Below are positions 9,631-19,251 of a DNA stretch of 64,000 nucleotides, one piece after another; position 1 is the first letter of the stretch, and each line of letters starts with the position of its first letter. The DNA is from Paracidovorax wautersii (lineage in GTDB: Bacteria; Pseudomonadota; Gammaproteobacteria; Burkholderiales; Burkholderiaceae_C): NCBI RefSeq assembly GCF_031453675.1, contig NZ_JAVIZX010000001.1, positions 4,424,001-4,488,000 of the forward strand, read 5' to 3'. The translations under genes were made by a program, and so were the position numbers. The notes under the pieces are model-generated. The model saw only the letters and a list, made by a program, of their open reading frames with translations. It ran no database searches and had not been told where the DNA came from.

Positions 9631-11433
9631 ATGGCCTCGCACACCACCAACCCTCCGGAGCCCGGCGCGCCCCGCTCCCTCACGGGCCTGCTGCCTTTCC
9701 TGCGGCCCTATGCCGGGCGCATCGCCATCGCGCTGGTCTTCCTGGTGCTGGCGGCGCTGGCCACGCTGGCGTTTCCGTGGGCGCTGCGCTCGCTGATCGA
9801 CGGCGGCCTGGCGGGCCCGGACAAGGCGGCTCAGGCGATGGCGCTGCGCGGGCACTTCGGCGTGCTGTTCGCCGTGGCCACGGCGCTGGGCATCTTCTCC
9901 GCCGCACGCTTCTACATGGTGAGCTGGCTGGGCGAGCGCGTGACGGCCGACCTGCGCAACGCGGTCTATGCGCACGTGCTGCAGCAGAGCCCGCAGTTCT
10001 TCGAGACCACGCAGACCGGCGAGGTGCTGTCGCGCCTGACGGTGGACACCACGCTGGTGCAGACCGTGGTGGGCTCGTCGCTGTCCATGGGCCTGCGCAA
10101 CGCCGTCATGGGCGTGGGCGCCCTCGCCATGCTGGTGTGGACCAACCCGTATGTGATGTCGGTGGTGCTGCTGGCGATCGTCGTCGTGGTGCTGCCGACG
10201 ATGTGGATCGGGCGGCGCGTGCGCAGGCTCTCGCGCGCCAGCCAGGACCGCGTGGCCGACTCCAGCGCCATCGCCGCCGAGGTGCTCAACGCCATCCCGG
10301 TGGTACAGAGCCACACGGCGGAGGCGCGCGAGGCCGCGCGCTTCGACACGGCCACCGAAAACGCCTTCCGCACCGCCGTGCGCCGCAGCGGCGCCCGCGC
10401 CGCGCTGGTGGCCTTCATCATCATCGCCAATGCCGCCCTGCTGCTGTGGGGCCTGTACCGCGGCACGCAGGCCGTCATCGCGGGCGACATGTCGGCCGGG
10501 CACCTGGGGCAAACAGTGCTGTACGTGATGTTCCTGGCCGGCGCCGTGGCGGTGCTGGGCGAGGTCTACGGCGACCTGCTGCGCGCCGCGGGCGCCACGG
10601 AGCGGCTGATGGAGCTGCTGGCCACGCGCTCGCCGGTGGCGTCTCCGGCCCGGCCGGTGCCCTGCCCGCCCGCGGACGAAGGCCTGGCCGTGGCGTTCGA
10701 GAACGTGCAGTTCGCCTATCCCTCGCGGCCCGGCACGCCTGCGCTGGCCGACTTCGACCTGCGGCTGCGTCCCGGCGAAACGGTGGCGCTGGTGGGCGCC
10801 AGCGGCGCGGGCAAGACCACCGTGTTCCAGCTGCTGCAGCGCTTCTACGATGTGGACGCCGGGCGCATCACACTGGGCGGGATCGACATTCGCTCGCTGG
10901 CGCTGCACGACCTGCGCGGCCGCATCGCCACCGTGCCGCAGGACGCGGTGATCTTCTCGGCCTCGGCGCTGGAGAACATCCGCTACGGCCGCCCCGGCGC
11001 CACCGATGCCGAGGTAATGGCCGCTGCCCGCAGCGCCTTCGCGCACGACTTCATCACCGCCCTACCCGAGGGCTACGCCACCTTCCTGGGCGAGCGCGGC
11101 GTGCGCCTGTCGGGCGGCCAGCGCCAGCGCATCGCCATTGCGCGTGCGTGGCTCAAGAACGCCCCCGTGCTGCTGCTGGACGAAGCGACGAGCGCGCTGG
11201 ACGCCGAAAGCGAACGGGTGGTGCAAGCCGCGCTGGACGCGGCGCTGCATGCCAACGCCGGCCGGCGCATCACGCTGGTGATCGCGCACCGCCTGGCCAC
11301 GGTGCAGGGCGCGAACCGCATCCTGGTACTGGAGCACGGCCGCATCGTCGAACAGGGGCGGCACGCCGAGCTGGTGCAGCGCGGTGGTGCCTACGCGCGG
11401 CTGGCGGCGCTGCAGTTCAGGGCGCAGGGCTGA
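9631..11433 (+). CDS. ABC exporter, fused transmembrane and ATPase domains (MsbA/MDR type)
   Basis: A 600-aa half-transporter: residues ~20-310 form a six-helix type 1 exporter membrane domain (FLRPYAGRIAIALVFLVLA at the start). Residues ~350-595 form the nucleotide-binding domain with Walker A VGASGAGKTTVFQLL, signature LSGGQRQRIAIARA, Walker B VLLLDEATSALDAES and H-loop VIAHRLATV. Such proteins work as homodimers moving lipids or hydrophobic compounds outward. I chose ATG 9631 because the longer alternative at 9568 would overlap the preceding gene. The substrate cannot be read. A GAACGC/GCGTTC hairpin lies at 11459-11475 downstream. Confidence 0.93.
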   Translation: MASHTTNPPEPGAPRSLTGLLPFLRPYAGRIAIALVFLVLAALATLAFPWALRSLIDGGLAGPDKAAQAMALRGHFGVLFAVATALGIFSAARFYMVSWLGERVTADLRNAVYAHVLQQSPQFFETTQTGEVLSRLTVDTTLVQTVVGSSLSMGLRNAVMGVGALAMLVWTNPYVMSVVLLAIVVVVLPTMWIGRRVRRLSRASQDRVADSSAIAAEVLNAIPVVQSHTAEAREAARFDTATENAFRTAVRRSGARAALVAFIIIANAALLLWGLYRGTQAVIAGDMSAGHLGQTVLYVMFLAGAVAVLGEVYGDLLRAAGATERLMELLATRSPVASPARPVPCPPADEGLAVAFENVQFAYPSRPGTPALADFDLRLRPGETVALVGASGAGKTTVFQLLQRFYDVDAGRITLGGIDIRSLALHDLRGRIATVPQDAVIFSASALENIRYGRPGATDAEVMAAARSAFAHDFITALPEGYATFLGERGVRLSGGQRQRIAIARAWLKNAPVLLLDEATSALDAESERVVQAALDAALHANAGRRITLVIAHRLATVQGANRILVLEHGRIVEQGRHAELVQRGGAYARLAALQFRAQG

Positions 11434-11458
11434 GCGGACGGCAGGCACGGGCGCTTCC

Positions 11459-11475
11459 GAACGCTGGAGGCGTTC
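11459..11475 (+). terminator. Hairpin behind the ABC exporter
   Basis: GAACGC (11459-11464), a 5-base loop and GCGTTC (11470-11475) form a perfect 6-bp stem 26 bases after the exporter stop. There is no T-tract, so it is a weak terminator candidate only. Confidence 0.3.
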
Positions 11476-11524
11476 AGCGTTGCACGCATGCCGCTACAGA
11501 GATAAGAGCAGCTTGCGCAAGACG

Positions 11525-11601
11525 CACGCGGCTTTCAAAGCCAAAACCTATCAGAATCCTTAACTGGCAAGCGCATTCAGCTCCTCTTTCAGGAGTGAAC
11601 A
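11525..11601 (-). repeat. Repeat family 1 copy, strongly diverged
   Basis: On the minus strand it reads AAGAGGAGCTGAATGCGCTTGCC followed by an unpaired right half and a TTTTGGCTTTGAAA tail. The left half and the T-rich tail match the family; the right stem arm is lost. It lies between the ABC exporter and the 3' end of the DUF1178 gene. The rest of 11476-11671 shows nothing else. Confidence 0.5.
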
Positions 11602-11671
11602 TCCGAAACTCCAACGACGCCCGCGCCCGCAGGGCCAGCCGTCGCCATGGGGTGCGCTGCGGCCGACGCGC

Positions 11672-12196
11672 CTACTGCAGCGTTTCCTTGGCCGATTCCG
11701 GCAGCAGCAAGGGCAGGACGGCCACGCCCTCTTCCAGCAGCTCGGCCGTCTCCTGCGGAGTGGCCTGGCCGCGGATAGCGCGCTCCTCCGATTCGCCGTA
11801 GTGGATGCGACGCGCTTCCTGCGCAAACCGCGAACCGACGTCTTCGGTGTGGGCGACGATGTGGCGCGCCAGTTGCAGCCAGGCGGCCTGCAACCGGGGA
11901 TCGGGCAGCGGGCCGGCGGGCACGACCGCCGAGCCCGGGTCCGATAGGGCGGCATGGGGCGCGGGATACGCAACGCCCTTTTCCGATCCGGAGGGAACGT
12001 CCGTTCCCGCGGCCCGGGCCGGAGCCTGAGCGCCGAAGTTCAACCGGGGCGCACTGAGCCCCTTGCGGATCTGGCTGGAGCCGCACAGGGGGCACTGCAC
12101 CAGGCCGCGGCCCAGTTGGCTCTGGAAGTCGTCCTCGGACCCGAACCATCCCTCGAAGGCATGGTCGTGCGCACAGAAGAGATCGAGGACTTTCAT
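11672..12196 (-). CDS. DUF1178 family protein
   Basis: A 174-aa protein with the DUF1178 pattern: MKVLDLFCAHDHAFEGWFGSEDDF at the N-terminus, then a CPLCGSSQIRKGLSAPRLNFG segment. The cysteine at residue 8 and the CPLC knuckle look like a zinc or metal site. The C-terminal half is helical and acidic (ETAELLEEGVAVLPLLLPE). Function is unknown for the family. It follows the complex I operon on the same strand about 80 bases after the DUF2818 gene, and may be read through from it. Confidence 0.88.
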   Translation of the reverse strand: MKVLDLFCAHDHAFEGWFGSEDDFQSQLGRGLVQCPLCGSSQIRKGLSAPRLNFGAQAPARAAGTDVPSGSEKGVAYPAPHAALSDPGSAVVPAGPLPDPRLQAAWLQLARHIVAHTEDVGSRFAQEARRIHYGESEERAIRGQATPQETAELLEEGVAVLPLLLPESAKETLQ

Positions 12197-12276
12197 GGAA
12201 CGTTGCGGGTCAGGCCGCGCAAGGTCTTGAAGGGGATGCAGCCGGGTTCCACCACCACCGAGGTGAACCGCTTCGA

Positions 12277-12585
12277 TCAGCCCTTGCGGCGCAGCAGATA
12301 GCGGTACACGAACCCCGGGAAGGCCAGAGTCACGAACAGGGTGCCGGTCACCGCGTAGAACTCCCAGCCCTGGGGCGCGATCTGCCCCGCGCGGCGCTCC
12401 AGCAGCAAGGCCAGCGCGCCGACCACGAAGTACAGCACCACCAGTTCCAGCAGCCGGCCAGGCAGCGGCTTGCGCTGGCTCGGGGCCTGCGGACCGACGG
12501 CGAACCAGCGCTGGTTGATGAACGGCAGATTGGCGGCCACCAGGGCGGCCACGATCACGAGCCAGATCGATGCGGTCTGCGACAT
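12277..12585 (-). CDS. DUF2818 family inner-membrane protein
   Basis: A 102-aa protein with three predicted membrane segments (about residues 5-22, 45-62 and 78-95) and a basic C-terminus YRYLLRRKG. The sequence ASIWLVIVAALVAANLPFINQRW is typical of the DUF2818 proteins found at the end of nuo operons in betaproteobacteria. It starts about 40 bases after nuoN on the same strand. That conserved position suggests an accessory or assembly role with complex I, which is inference. Confidence 0.85.
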   Translation of the reverse strand: MSQTASIWLVIVAALVAANLPFINQRWFAVGPQAPSQRKPLPGRLLELVVLYFVVGALALLLERRAGQIAPQGWEFYAVTGTLFVTLAFPGFVYRYLLRRKG

Positions 12586-12625
12586 GCGGATAGGGGCGCG
12601 GCAGCGTTGGGGTTGCGGCCTGCGG

Positions 12626-14119
12626 TCAGGTCGCCAGCGCGCGGACGATGGCCTCGGCGCACAGCGACATCAGCCCGCCGGGCACGATGCCCAGGATCAG
12701 CACCAGGGCGCCGTTCACCGTCAGCACCATGCGCACGTCCAGGGGCGCGGACACGCTGGTCGCCGTCAGCGGCGCGTCGAAGTACATCACCTTGACCACG
12801 CGCAGATAGTAGAAGGCGCCGATCAGCGACATGATCACGGCGAACACTGCCAGGGCGATGTACAGCCCCTGACCGGAAGCCACGAGCGCCTGCAGCACGG
12901 CCAGCTTGGCATAGAAGCCCACCAGCGGCGGAATGCCGGCCATGGAGAACAAGCACACGGCCATCACGCCGGCGTACAGCGGGCTGCGCTGGTTCAGGCC
13001 GGCCAAGTCGGAGATTTCTTCGCTCTCGAAGCCTTCGCGTGCCAGCAGCAGGATCACGCCGAACGAGGCCAGCGTGGTCAGCACGTAGGTCACCACGTAG
13101 AACATGGCGGAGCTGTAGGCGTTCTCGACGGCGTTGGCATCCACGTTGCCGTTGATCACGCCCGACAGCAAGCCCAGCAGCACGAAGCCCATCTGCGAGA
13201 TGGTCGAGTAGGCCAGCATGCGCTTGAGGTTGGTCTGCATGATGGCCGCGAGGTTGCCGACCAGCAGCGAGCCGATGGCCAGGACGGCGAGCATCTGCTG
13301 CCAGTCGATCGCCAGGGGCAGCAGGCCGTCCACCAGCAGGCGGATGGTCATGGCGAAGGCAGCCAGCTTGGGCGCGCCGCCGACGATCAGCGTGATGGCC
13401 GTGGGAGCGCCTTGGTAGACGTCGGGAATCCACATGTGGAAGGGCACGACACCCAGCTTGAAAGCGAGGCCGGCCACCACGAACACCAGGCCGAACACGA
13501 GCACCTGGTGGCGGATCTGGCCCGCGTTGATGGCCTTGAACACCTGGCCGATGTCGAGCGAGCCGGTGGCGCCGTAGAGCATCGACAGGCCGTACAGCAG
13601 GAAACCGCTGGCCATGGCGCCGAGCACGAAGTACTTCATGGCGGCTTCGGTGGCGGTGGCGTTGTCGCGCCGCAGGGCCACCAGGGCGTAGCTGGACAGC
13701 GTCAGCAGTTCCAGGCCCAGGTAGATGATCAGGAAGTTGTTGCCCGAGATCATGATGAACATGCCCAGGAGCGCAAACATCGACAGCGTGAAGAACTCGC
13801 CGCCGCGCAGCATGTCGCGGTCGCCCGCATACGGACGGCCGTAGACGAGCGTGACCATCATGGCGACCGTGGCGAAGCACTTGAGCCAGTTGCCCATGGC
13901 ATCGCTGACCACCATGTTGCCCCAGCCGTAGAACGTGCTGCCGCTGTTGGCGTACATCGCCTGCAACACGGCCACCACGGCCAGGGTGAGCATCGTCAGC
14001 ACATAGGTGCCGGTGCGTTGGGCGCTCTTGACGCCCAGGTCGACCAGGGCGATCACGCAGGCCATGACCAGGAGCACGATCTCAGGGTAGATCGCCAGCC
14101 AGCTGATGTTGTCAATCAT
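12626..14119 (-). CDS. nuoN: NADH-quinone oxidoreductase subunit N
   Basis: A 497-aa antiporter-like membrane subunit of complex I, with about 14 transmembrane helices. Family features include [31 protein letters not shown], with conserved Glu/Lys inside helices, and [20 protein letters not shown], the region holding a key lysine and the HMWIPD-type motif shared by NuoL/M/N. It is the last nuo gene, 24 bases after nuoM. It contributes one of the proton channels in the membrane arm. Confidence 0.97.
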   Translation of the reverse strand: MIDNISWLAIYPEIVLLVMACVIALVDLGVKSAQRTGTYVLTMLTLAVVAVLQAMYANSGSTFYGWGNMVVSDAMGNWLKCFATVAMMVTLVYGRPYAGDRDMLRGGEFFTLSMFALLGMFIMISGNNFLIIYLGLELLTLSSYALVALRRDNATATEAAMKYFVLGAMASGFLLYGLSMLYGATGSLDIGQVFKAINAGQIRHQVLVFGLVFVVAGLAFKLGVVPFHMWIPDVYQGAPTAITLIVGGAPKLAAFAMTIRLLVDGLLPLAIDWQQMLAVLAIGSLLVGNLAAIMQTNLKRMLAYSTISQMGFVLLGLLSGVINGNVDANAVENAYSSAMFYVVTYVLTTLASFGVILLLAREGFESEEISDLAGLNQRSPLYAGVMAVCLFSMAGIPPLVGFYAKLAVLQALVASGQGLYIALAVFAVIMSLIGAFYYLRVVKVMYFDAPLTATSVSAPLDVRMVLTVNGALVLILGIVPGGLMSLCAEAIVRALAT

Positions 14120-14143
14120 CTCGTCTCTCTCAGTTCAGTCTGG

Positions 14144-15619
14144 TCATTGGAGCTTGGACACGGCCACGTGCTTGAGCAGCTCAGCCACCGACACGTCCAT
14201 CACATCGGTGAACGGACGGGGGTACAGGCCCATGTACAGCACGGCGATGGCCAGGATCGCCATGACCAGGAATTCACGGCTGCCGATGTCCGTCAGCTCC
14301 TTCACATGGTCGTTGGCAACGGGGCCCAGGTACACGCGCTTGTACATCCACAGCGTGTAGGCCGCGCCGAAGATCAGCGCCGTGGCAGCGGCCATGCCGA
14401 TCCAGAAGTTGGCCTGCACGGCACCCAGGATCACCATCCACTCGCCCACGAAACCAGCGGTGCCCGGCAGGCCGCAGTTGGCCATGGCGAACAGCAGCGC
14501 GAAGGCCGCGAACTTGGGCATGGTGTTGACCACGCCACCGTAGGCCGAAATCTCGCGGGAATGCACACGGTCGTACAGCACGCCGATGGACAGGAACATC
14601 GCGCCCGACACGAAGCCGTGGGCGATCATCTGCACCAGGCCGCCCGAGACGCCCAGGGGGTTGAAGATGAAGAAGCCCAGCGTCACGAAGCCCATGTGCG
14701 CCACCGACGAATACGCCACCAGCTTCTTCATGTCCTTCTGCACCATGGCGACCAGGCCCACGTAGATCACGGCGACCAGCGACAGCGCGATCATCAGCCA
14801 GGCCCACTCGCGGGCCGCATCGGGGGCGATGGGCATGGAGAAGCGCAGGAAGCCGTAGGCGCCCAGCTTCAGCATGATGGCTGCCAGCACGGCGGAACCG
14901 CCGGTCGGCGCTTCCACGTGCACGTCGGGCAGCCAGGTGTGCACCGGCCACATCGGCACCTTCACGGCGAAGGCCGCGAAGAAGGCGAAGAAGATCAGCG
15001 TCTGGGCCGTGCGCGACAGCGGGAGCTGGTGCCACGTGGCGATGTCGAAGCTGCCGCCCGACTGGTTGTACAGGTAGATGAAGGCGATCAGCGTGAGCAG
15101 CGAGCCCATCAGCGTGTACAGGAAGAACTTGAACGCCGCGTAGATCTTGTTGGGGCCGCCCCAGATGCCGATGATCAGGTACATCGGGATCAGCGTGGCC
15201 TCGAAGAACACGTAGAACAGCATGCCGTCCATGGCGGAGAACACGCCGATCATCAGGCCCGACAGGATCAGGAACGCGCCCATGTACTGGTTCACGCGCT
15301 CGGTGATCGACTCCCACGAAGCGATCACCACGATGACGGTGATGAAGGCCGTGAGCGGCACGAACCAGAACGAGATGCCGTCCACACCCAGGTGGTAGTG
15401 GACGTTGAAGCGCTCGATCCACAGCGCCTTCTCCACGAACTGCGCCGCCGCGGTCGTGTTGTCGAAACCGCCGTACAGCGGCAAGGTCACGGCGAGGCCG
15501 ATCAGGGCACCGACCAGTGCCAGCCAGCGCACCGTACGCGCCTGGTCGTCACGGCCGAATGCCAGCAGCAGGGCACCGAAAGCGATCGGCGTCCAGATGG
15601 CAAGACTCAACAAACCCAT
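14144..15619 (-). CDS. nuoM: NADH-quinone oxidoreductase subunit M
   Basis: A 491-aa antiporter-like subunit. Conserved features are WIERFNVHYHLGVDGISFWFVPLTAF near the N-terminus, YVFFEATLIPMYLIIGIWGG with the functionally important membrane Glu, VKVPMWPVHTWLPDVHVEAPTGGSA with the channel lysine, and MKKLVAYSSVAHMGFV. It lies between nuoL and nuoN with 16- and 24-base gaps and is one of three proton-pumping modules of the membrane arm. Confidence 0.97.
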   Translation of the reverse strand: MGLLSLAIWTPIAFGALLLAFGRDDQARTVRWLALVGALIGLAVTLPLYGGFDNTTAAAQFVEKALWIERFNVHYHLGVDGISFWFVPLTAFITVIVVIASWESITERVNQYMGAFLILSGLMIGVFSAMDGMLFYVFFEATLIPMYLIIGIWGGPNKIYAAFKFFLYTLMGSLLTLIAFIYLYNQSGGSFDIATWHQLPLSRTAQTLIFFAFFAAFAVKVPMWPVHTWLPDVHVEAPTGGSAVLAAIMLKLGAYGFLRFSMPIAPDAAREWAWLMIALSLVAVIYVGLVAMVQKDMKKLVAYSSVAHMGFVTLGFFIFNPLGVSGGLVQMIAHGFVSGAMFLSIGVLYDRVHSREISAYGGVVNTMPKFAAFALLFAMANCGLPGTAGFVGEWMVILGAVQANFWIGMAAATALIFGAAYTLWMYKRVYLGPVANDHVKELTDIGSREFLVMAILAIAVLYMGLYPRPFTDVMDVSVAELLKHVAVSKLQ

Positions 15620-15635
15620 TTTTCTTGTCCCTCTA

Positions 15636-17675
15636 CTACTTGTTGAGCCACACGAAGTACGTCATGAGCGCGAAGATGCCCAGGATCATGACCAGCGCGT
15701 AGTGGAAGATGTAGCCCGACTGGAACCAGCGCACCACGCCGGCGATGCGGCCGATGAGCTTCCAGGAGCCGTTCACCAGCAGACCGTCGATCACGGCCTG
15801 GTCGCCGCCCTTCCACAGGCCGGTGCCGAGGGCACGCGAGCCGCGGGCGAAGATGTTTTCGTACACCCAGTCCACGCCGTACTTGCCTTCCAGCGCCTGG
15901 TAGATGCCGACCTTCTGCATCGCCGCCTTGATGGCAGCGGGCACCTGGGGCATGACCATGTAGAACAGGTAGGACACCACCACGCCCGCCAGAGCCAGCC
16001 AGAACGGCGCAGCCGTGAACCCGTGCAGCGCCATCGGCACCCAGCCGTGGATCTTCTCGGCCAGCTCGGCCATGGCGCCGTGCTTGGCACCGTCCACGAA
16101 GATCACGCCCTTGAAGAAGTCGCCGAACAGCATGGGCATCAGCGCAATGGCGCCGATCACCACGGAGGGGATGGCCAGCAGCATCAGCGGGCCGGTCACG
16201 ACCAGCGGCGACTCGTGCGGCTTGGCATCGTGGCCATGGCCGTGGTGGTCATCGTGCCCATGGTGATCGTCGTGGTGCGCGTCCGGGTTCTGGTCGTAGC
16301 GTTCCTTGCCATGGAAGACGATGAAGTACAGGCGGAACGAATAGAACGCCGTGATGAACACGCCGGCCAGCACCGCGAAGTTTGCGAAGCCCGCGCCAGG
16401 CAGGTTGGTCGCATGCACCGCCTCGATGATGGCGTCCTTGGAATAGAAGCCCGAGAAGAACGGCGTGCCGATCAGCGCCAGGTTGCCCAGCAGGAAGGTG
16501 ATCCAGGTGATGGGCATGTACTTGCGCACGCCGCCCATCCAGCGGATGTCCTGGTTGTGATGCATGCCCATGATGACGGAACCGGCGCCGAGGAATAGCA
16601 GGGCCTTGAAGAAGGCGTGCGTCATCAGGTGGAACACGGCCACCGAGTAGGCGGATGCGCCCAGCGCCACGGTCATGTAGCCCAGCTGCGACAGCGTGGA
16701 ATACGCAATCACGCGCTTGATGTCGTTCTGGATGATGCCCAGCACGCCCATGAACAGCGCCGTGATGGAGCCGATGATCAGGATGAAGCTCAGCGCCGTG
16801 TCCGACAGCTCATAGAGCGGCGACATGCGCGAGACCATGAAGATGCCGGCCGTCACCATGGTGGCGGCGTGGATCAGCGCGGAGATGGGGGTCGGGCCTT
16901 CCATCGAATCCGGCAGCCAGGCGTGCAGCGGGAACTGGGCGGACTTGCCCATGGCACCGATGAACAGGCAGATGGCGGTCACGGTGACCAGCAGCCAGCC
17001 GGTACCCGGGAGCAGCGTGTTCTGGATCTCGGGCAGCTTGGCGAAGATCTCGCCGTAGTTCATCGTGCCGGTGTAGGCAGCGATCAGGCCAATGCCCAGG
17101 ATGAAGCCGAAGTCGCCCACGCGGTTGACCAGGAAAGCCTTCATGTTGGCGAAGATGGCCGACGGCTTGTTGTAGTAGAAGCCGATCAGCAGGTACGACA
17201 CCAGGCCCACGGCTTCCCAGCCGAAGAACAGCTGCAGCAGGTTGTTGCTCATCACGAGCATCAGCATGGAGAAGGTGAACAGCGAGATGTACGAGAAGAA
17301 ACGGTTGTAGCCGTCGTCTTCCTGCATGTAGCCGATGGTGTAGATGTGCACCATCAACGACACGAAGGTCACCACGCACATCATCATGGCCGTGATGCTA
17401 TCGATCAGGAAGCCGACTTCCATCTTCAGGCCGCCCACCACCATCCAGGTGTAGATGGATTGGTCGAAGCGTGCGCCGTCGAAGATGACACTGTGGAAGG
17501 TGTAGGCCGACAGCACGAAGGCGATCAGCACGCCCAGGATCGTCAGGGAGTGGCTGCCGCCACGGCCGATCTTGTTGCCACCGAACGCGGTGCCCCAGAT
17601 ACCCGCGAGCGCGGAGCCCACCAGCGGTGCCAGCGGCACCGCCAGGAGCATGGATGCAGAAAGGGTTTGACTCAT
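15636..17675 (-). CDS. nuoL: NADH-quinone oxidoreductase subunit L
   Basis: A 679-aa distal proton-pumping subunit. It shows FFGWEAVGLVSYLLIGFYYNKPSA, MGKSAQFPLHAWLPDSMEGPTPISALIHAATMVTAG and IKRVIAYSTLSQLGYM in family order, and a long C-terminal lateral-helix extension. Between membrane segments, at about residues 467-490, is a histidine-rich loop (DAHHDDHHGHDDHHGHGHD) with ten His within 25 residues. Such loops occur in related betaproteobacterial NuoL proteins and could bind metal, but no role is known to me. Confidence 0.97.
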   Translation of the reverse strand: MSQTLSASMLLAVPLAPLVGSALAGIWGTAFGGNKIGRGGSHSLTILGVLIAFVLSAYTFHSVIFDGARFDQSIYTWMVVGGLKMEVGFLIDSITAMMMCVVTFVSLMVHIYTIGYMQEDDGYNRFFSYISLFTFSMLMLVMSNNLLQLFFGWEAVGLVSYLLIGFYYNKPSAIFANMKAFLVNRVGDFGFILGIGLIAAYTGTMNYGEIFAKLPEIQNTLLPGTGWLLVTVTAICLFIGAMGKSAQFPLHAWLPDSMEGPTPISALIHAATMVTAGIFMVSRMSPLYELSDTALSFILIIGSITALFMGVLGIIQNDIKRVIAYSTLSQLGYMTVALGASAYSVAVFHLMTHAFFKALLFLGAGSVIMGMHHNQDIRWMGGVRKYMPITWITFLLGNLALIGTPFFSGFYSKDAIIEAVHATNLPGAGFANFAVLAGVFITAFYSFRLYFIVFHGKERYDQNPDAHHDDHHGHDDHHGHGHDAKPHESPLVVTGPLMLLAIPSVVIGAIALMPMLFGDFFKGVIFVDGAKHGAMAELAEKIHGWVPMALHGFTAAPFWLALAGVVVSYLFYMVMPQVPAAIKAAMQKVGIYQALEGKYGVDWVYENIFARGSRALGTGLWKGGDQAVIDGLLVNGSWKLIGRIAGVVRWFQSGYIFHYALVMILGIFALMTYFVWLNK

Positions 17676-17706
17676 TCTTGAGAACCTTGCTTGTGTCTGG
17701 CGACCA

Positions 17707-18015
17707 TCAACCCTTGAGGGTGTTGAGGTCTTCCGCGTTGATGCTGGACTTGTTGCGGAACAGCAGAACCAGGATGGCCAGCCCGATGGCGGATTCGGCC
17801 GCCGCCACGGTCAGGATGAAGAACACGAACACCTGCCCGTGCATGTCGCCCAGGTAGTGGGAGAACGCCACGAAGTTCATGTTCACGGCCAGCAGCATCA
17901 GCTCGATGGCCATGAGCAGGACGATGAGGTTCTTGCGGTTCAGGAAGATACCGATCACGGCCAGGGCGAACAGCATCGCGCCCAGCGAAAGATAGTGGCC
18001 CAGCGTCAGGGTCAT
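17707..18015 (-). CDS. nuoK: NADH-quinone oxidoreductase subunit K
   Basis: A 102-aa three-helix membrane subunit of complex I. Typical sequence is [40 protein letters not shown], with the two conserved membrane glutamates (in AIELML and [10 protein letters not shown]) that take part in the central proton relay. Its start overlaps the nuoJ stop by 4 bases (ATGA), which suggests translational coupling. Confidence 0.97.
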   Translation of the reverse strand: MTLTLGHYLSLGAMLFALAVIGIFLNRKNLIVLLMAIELMLLAVNMNFVAFSHYLGDMHGQVFVFFILTVAAAESAIGLAILVLLFRNKSSINAEDLNTLKG

Positions 18016-18680
18016 GGCTTCTTCTCCTCAACGGGGGCGGCAGGAGCCACCTCTTCGGCAGGCTTCTGCGTCACGGCAACCTTCACCATGGCGACACGGT
18101 CGCTGGCACGCACGCGGATCTGCTGGGACGGGTTGATGGCCTTGGAGTCCTTGCGCTGGCGCAGCGTCAGCGCGATGGCGGCGATCATGGCCACCAGCAG
18201 GATCACGGCAGCGATCTCCACGGGATACAGGTACTCGGTGTACAGCAGCACACCCAGCGCCTTGGTGTTGGAGTAAGGCACCACCTGGCCGGCAGCGTCC
18301 ACCATCGTGGCCACGGCCTTCGGTTCGTCCATGCCGCGGAAACCACCCATCAGCACCGCCGCCATTTCCAGGGCGATCAGCGCACCGATGAAGGCAGCCA
18401 GCGGGAAGTGCTTCCAGAACCCCCGCCGCACGGTGTCGATGTGGATGTCCAGCATCATCACCACGAAGAGGAACAGCACCATCACGGCCCCCAGGTACAC
18501 AAGCACCAGGGCGATGGCGAGAAATTCGGCCTTGAGAAGCAGCCAGATGGCCGCAGCTTGGGAGAAGGCGAGAATCAGATGCAGCACGGCATGCACGGGA
18601 TTGCGTGCCGTGATGACCCGGAAGGCTGCGTAGAGCAGCACAACCGAGAACAGATAGAAGAAACCGGTCTTGGCGTCCAT
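18012..18680 (-). CDS. nuoJ: NADH-quinone oxidoreductase subunit J
   Basis: A 222-aa membrane subunit with five helices, including the conserved [21 protein letters not shown] segment (the pi-bulge helix region). A C-terminal extension rich in Ala/Pro/Lys ([20 protein letters not shown]) lies after the last helix and is probably cytoplasmic and unstructured. It sits between nuoI and nuoK in the standard order. Confidence 0.97.
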   Translation of the reverse strand: MDAKTGFFYLFSVVLLYAAFRVITARNPVHAVLHLILAFSQAAAIWLLLKAEFLAIALVLVYLGAVMVLFLFVVMMLDIHIDTVRRGFWKHFPLAAFIGALIALEMAAVLMGGFRGMDEPKAVATMVDAAGQVVPYSNTKALGVLLYTEYLYPVEIAAVILLVAMIAAIALTLRQRKDSKAINPSQQIRVRASDRVAMVKVAVTQKPAEEVAPAAPVEEKKP

Positions 18681-18726
18681 GAATCGGGTCTTTGGTAAGG
18701 GTCAGGCGTGGGGCGGTACCGCTGCT

Positions 18727-19239
18727 TCAGCGGTACTTGGCGTCCGCGGCCTTCGCTGCGGCGATTTGGGGTTCGTACTGGTCACCGACCGCCAGGAGCA
18801 TGTCCTTGGTGAAGTACAGGTCACCGCGCTTCTCGCCGTGGTACTCGAAGATCTGCGTTTCGACGATGGAATCGACCGGGCAGCTTTCCTCGCAGAAGCC
18901 GCAGAAGATGCACTTGGTCAGATCGATGTCGTAGCGCGTGGTACGGCGCGATCCATCGGCACGCACGTCGGATTCGATGGTGATCGCCAGCGCCGGGCAC
19001 ACCGCCTCGCACAGTTTGCAGGCGATGCAGCGCTCCTCGCCGTTCTCATAGCGGCGCAGGGCATGCAGACCGCGGAAGCGCGGCGACAGCGGCGTCTTTT
19101 CTTCAGGGAACTGCACCGTCACCTTGCGGCGAAACGCGTAGCGCCCCGTCAGGGCCATGCCCTTGACCAGCTCCACCAGCATGAAGCTCTTGAAGAAATC
19201 CTTGACCGAAAAAGAAGATGCAGCAGCAACAGCAGCCAT
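18727..19239 (-). CDS. nuoI: NADH-quinone oxidoreductase subunit I
   Basis: A 170-aa peripheral ferredoxin-like subunit carrying two [4Fe-4S] clusters (N6a and N6b). Both ligand sets are intact: [16 protein letters not shown] at about residues 71-86 and [16 protein letters not shown] at about 110-125. It passes electrons from NuoG toward NuoB. The gap to nuoH is only 12 bases. Confidence 0.97.
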   Translation of the reverse strand: MAAVAAASSFSVKDFFKSFMLVELVKGMALTGRYAFRRKVTVQFPEEKTPLSPRFRGLHALRRYENGEERCIACKLCEAVCPALAITIESDVRADGSRRTTRYDIDLTKCIFCGFCEESCPVDSIVETQIFEYHGEKRGDLYFTKDMLLAVGDQYEPQIAAAKAADAKYR

Positions 19240-19251
19240 GGTTGTCCCCGC

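Noticed and set aside
12470-15646. Very long open frame on the plus strand opposite nuoM and nuoN (over 1000 codons)
   Set aside because: It is antisense to two certain complex I genes, its composition is His/Gln/Arg-rich low complexity typical of high-GC shadow frames, and it has no recognisable domain.
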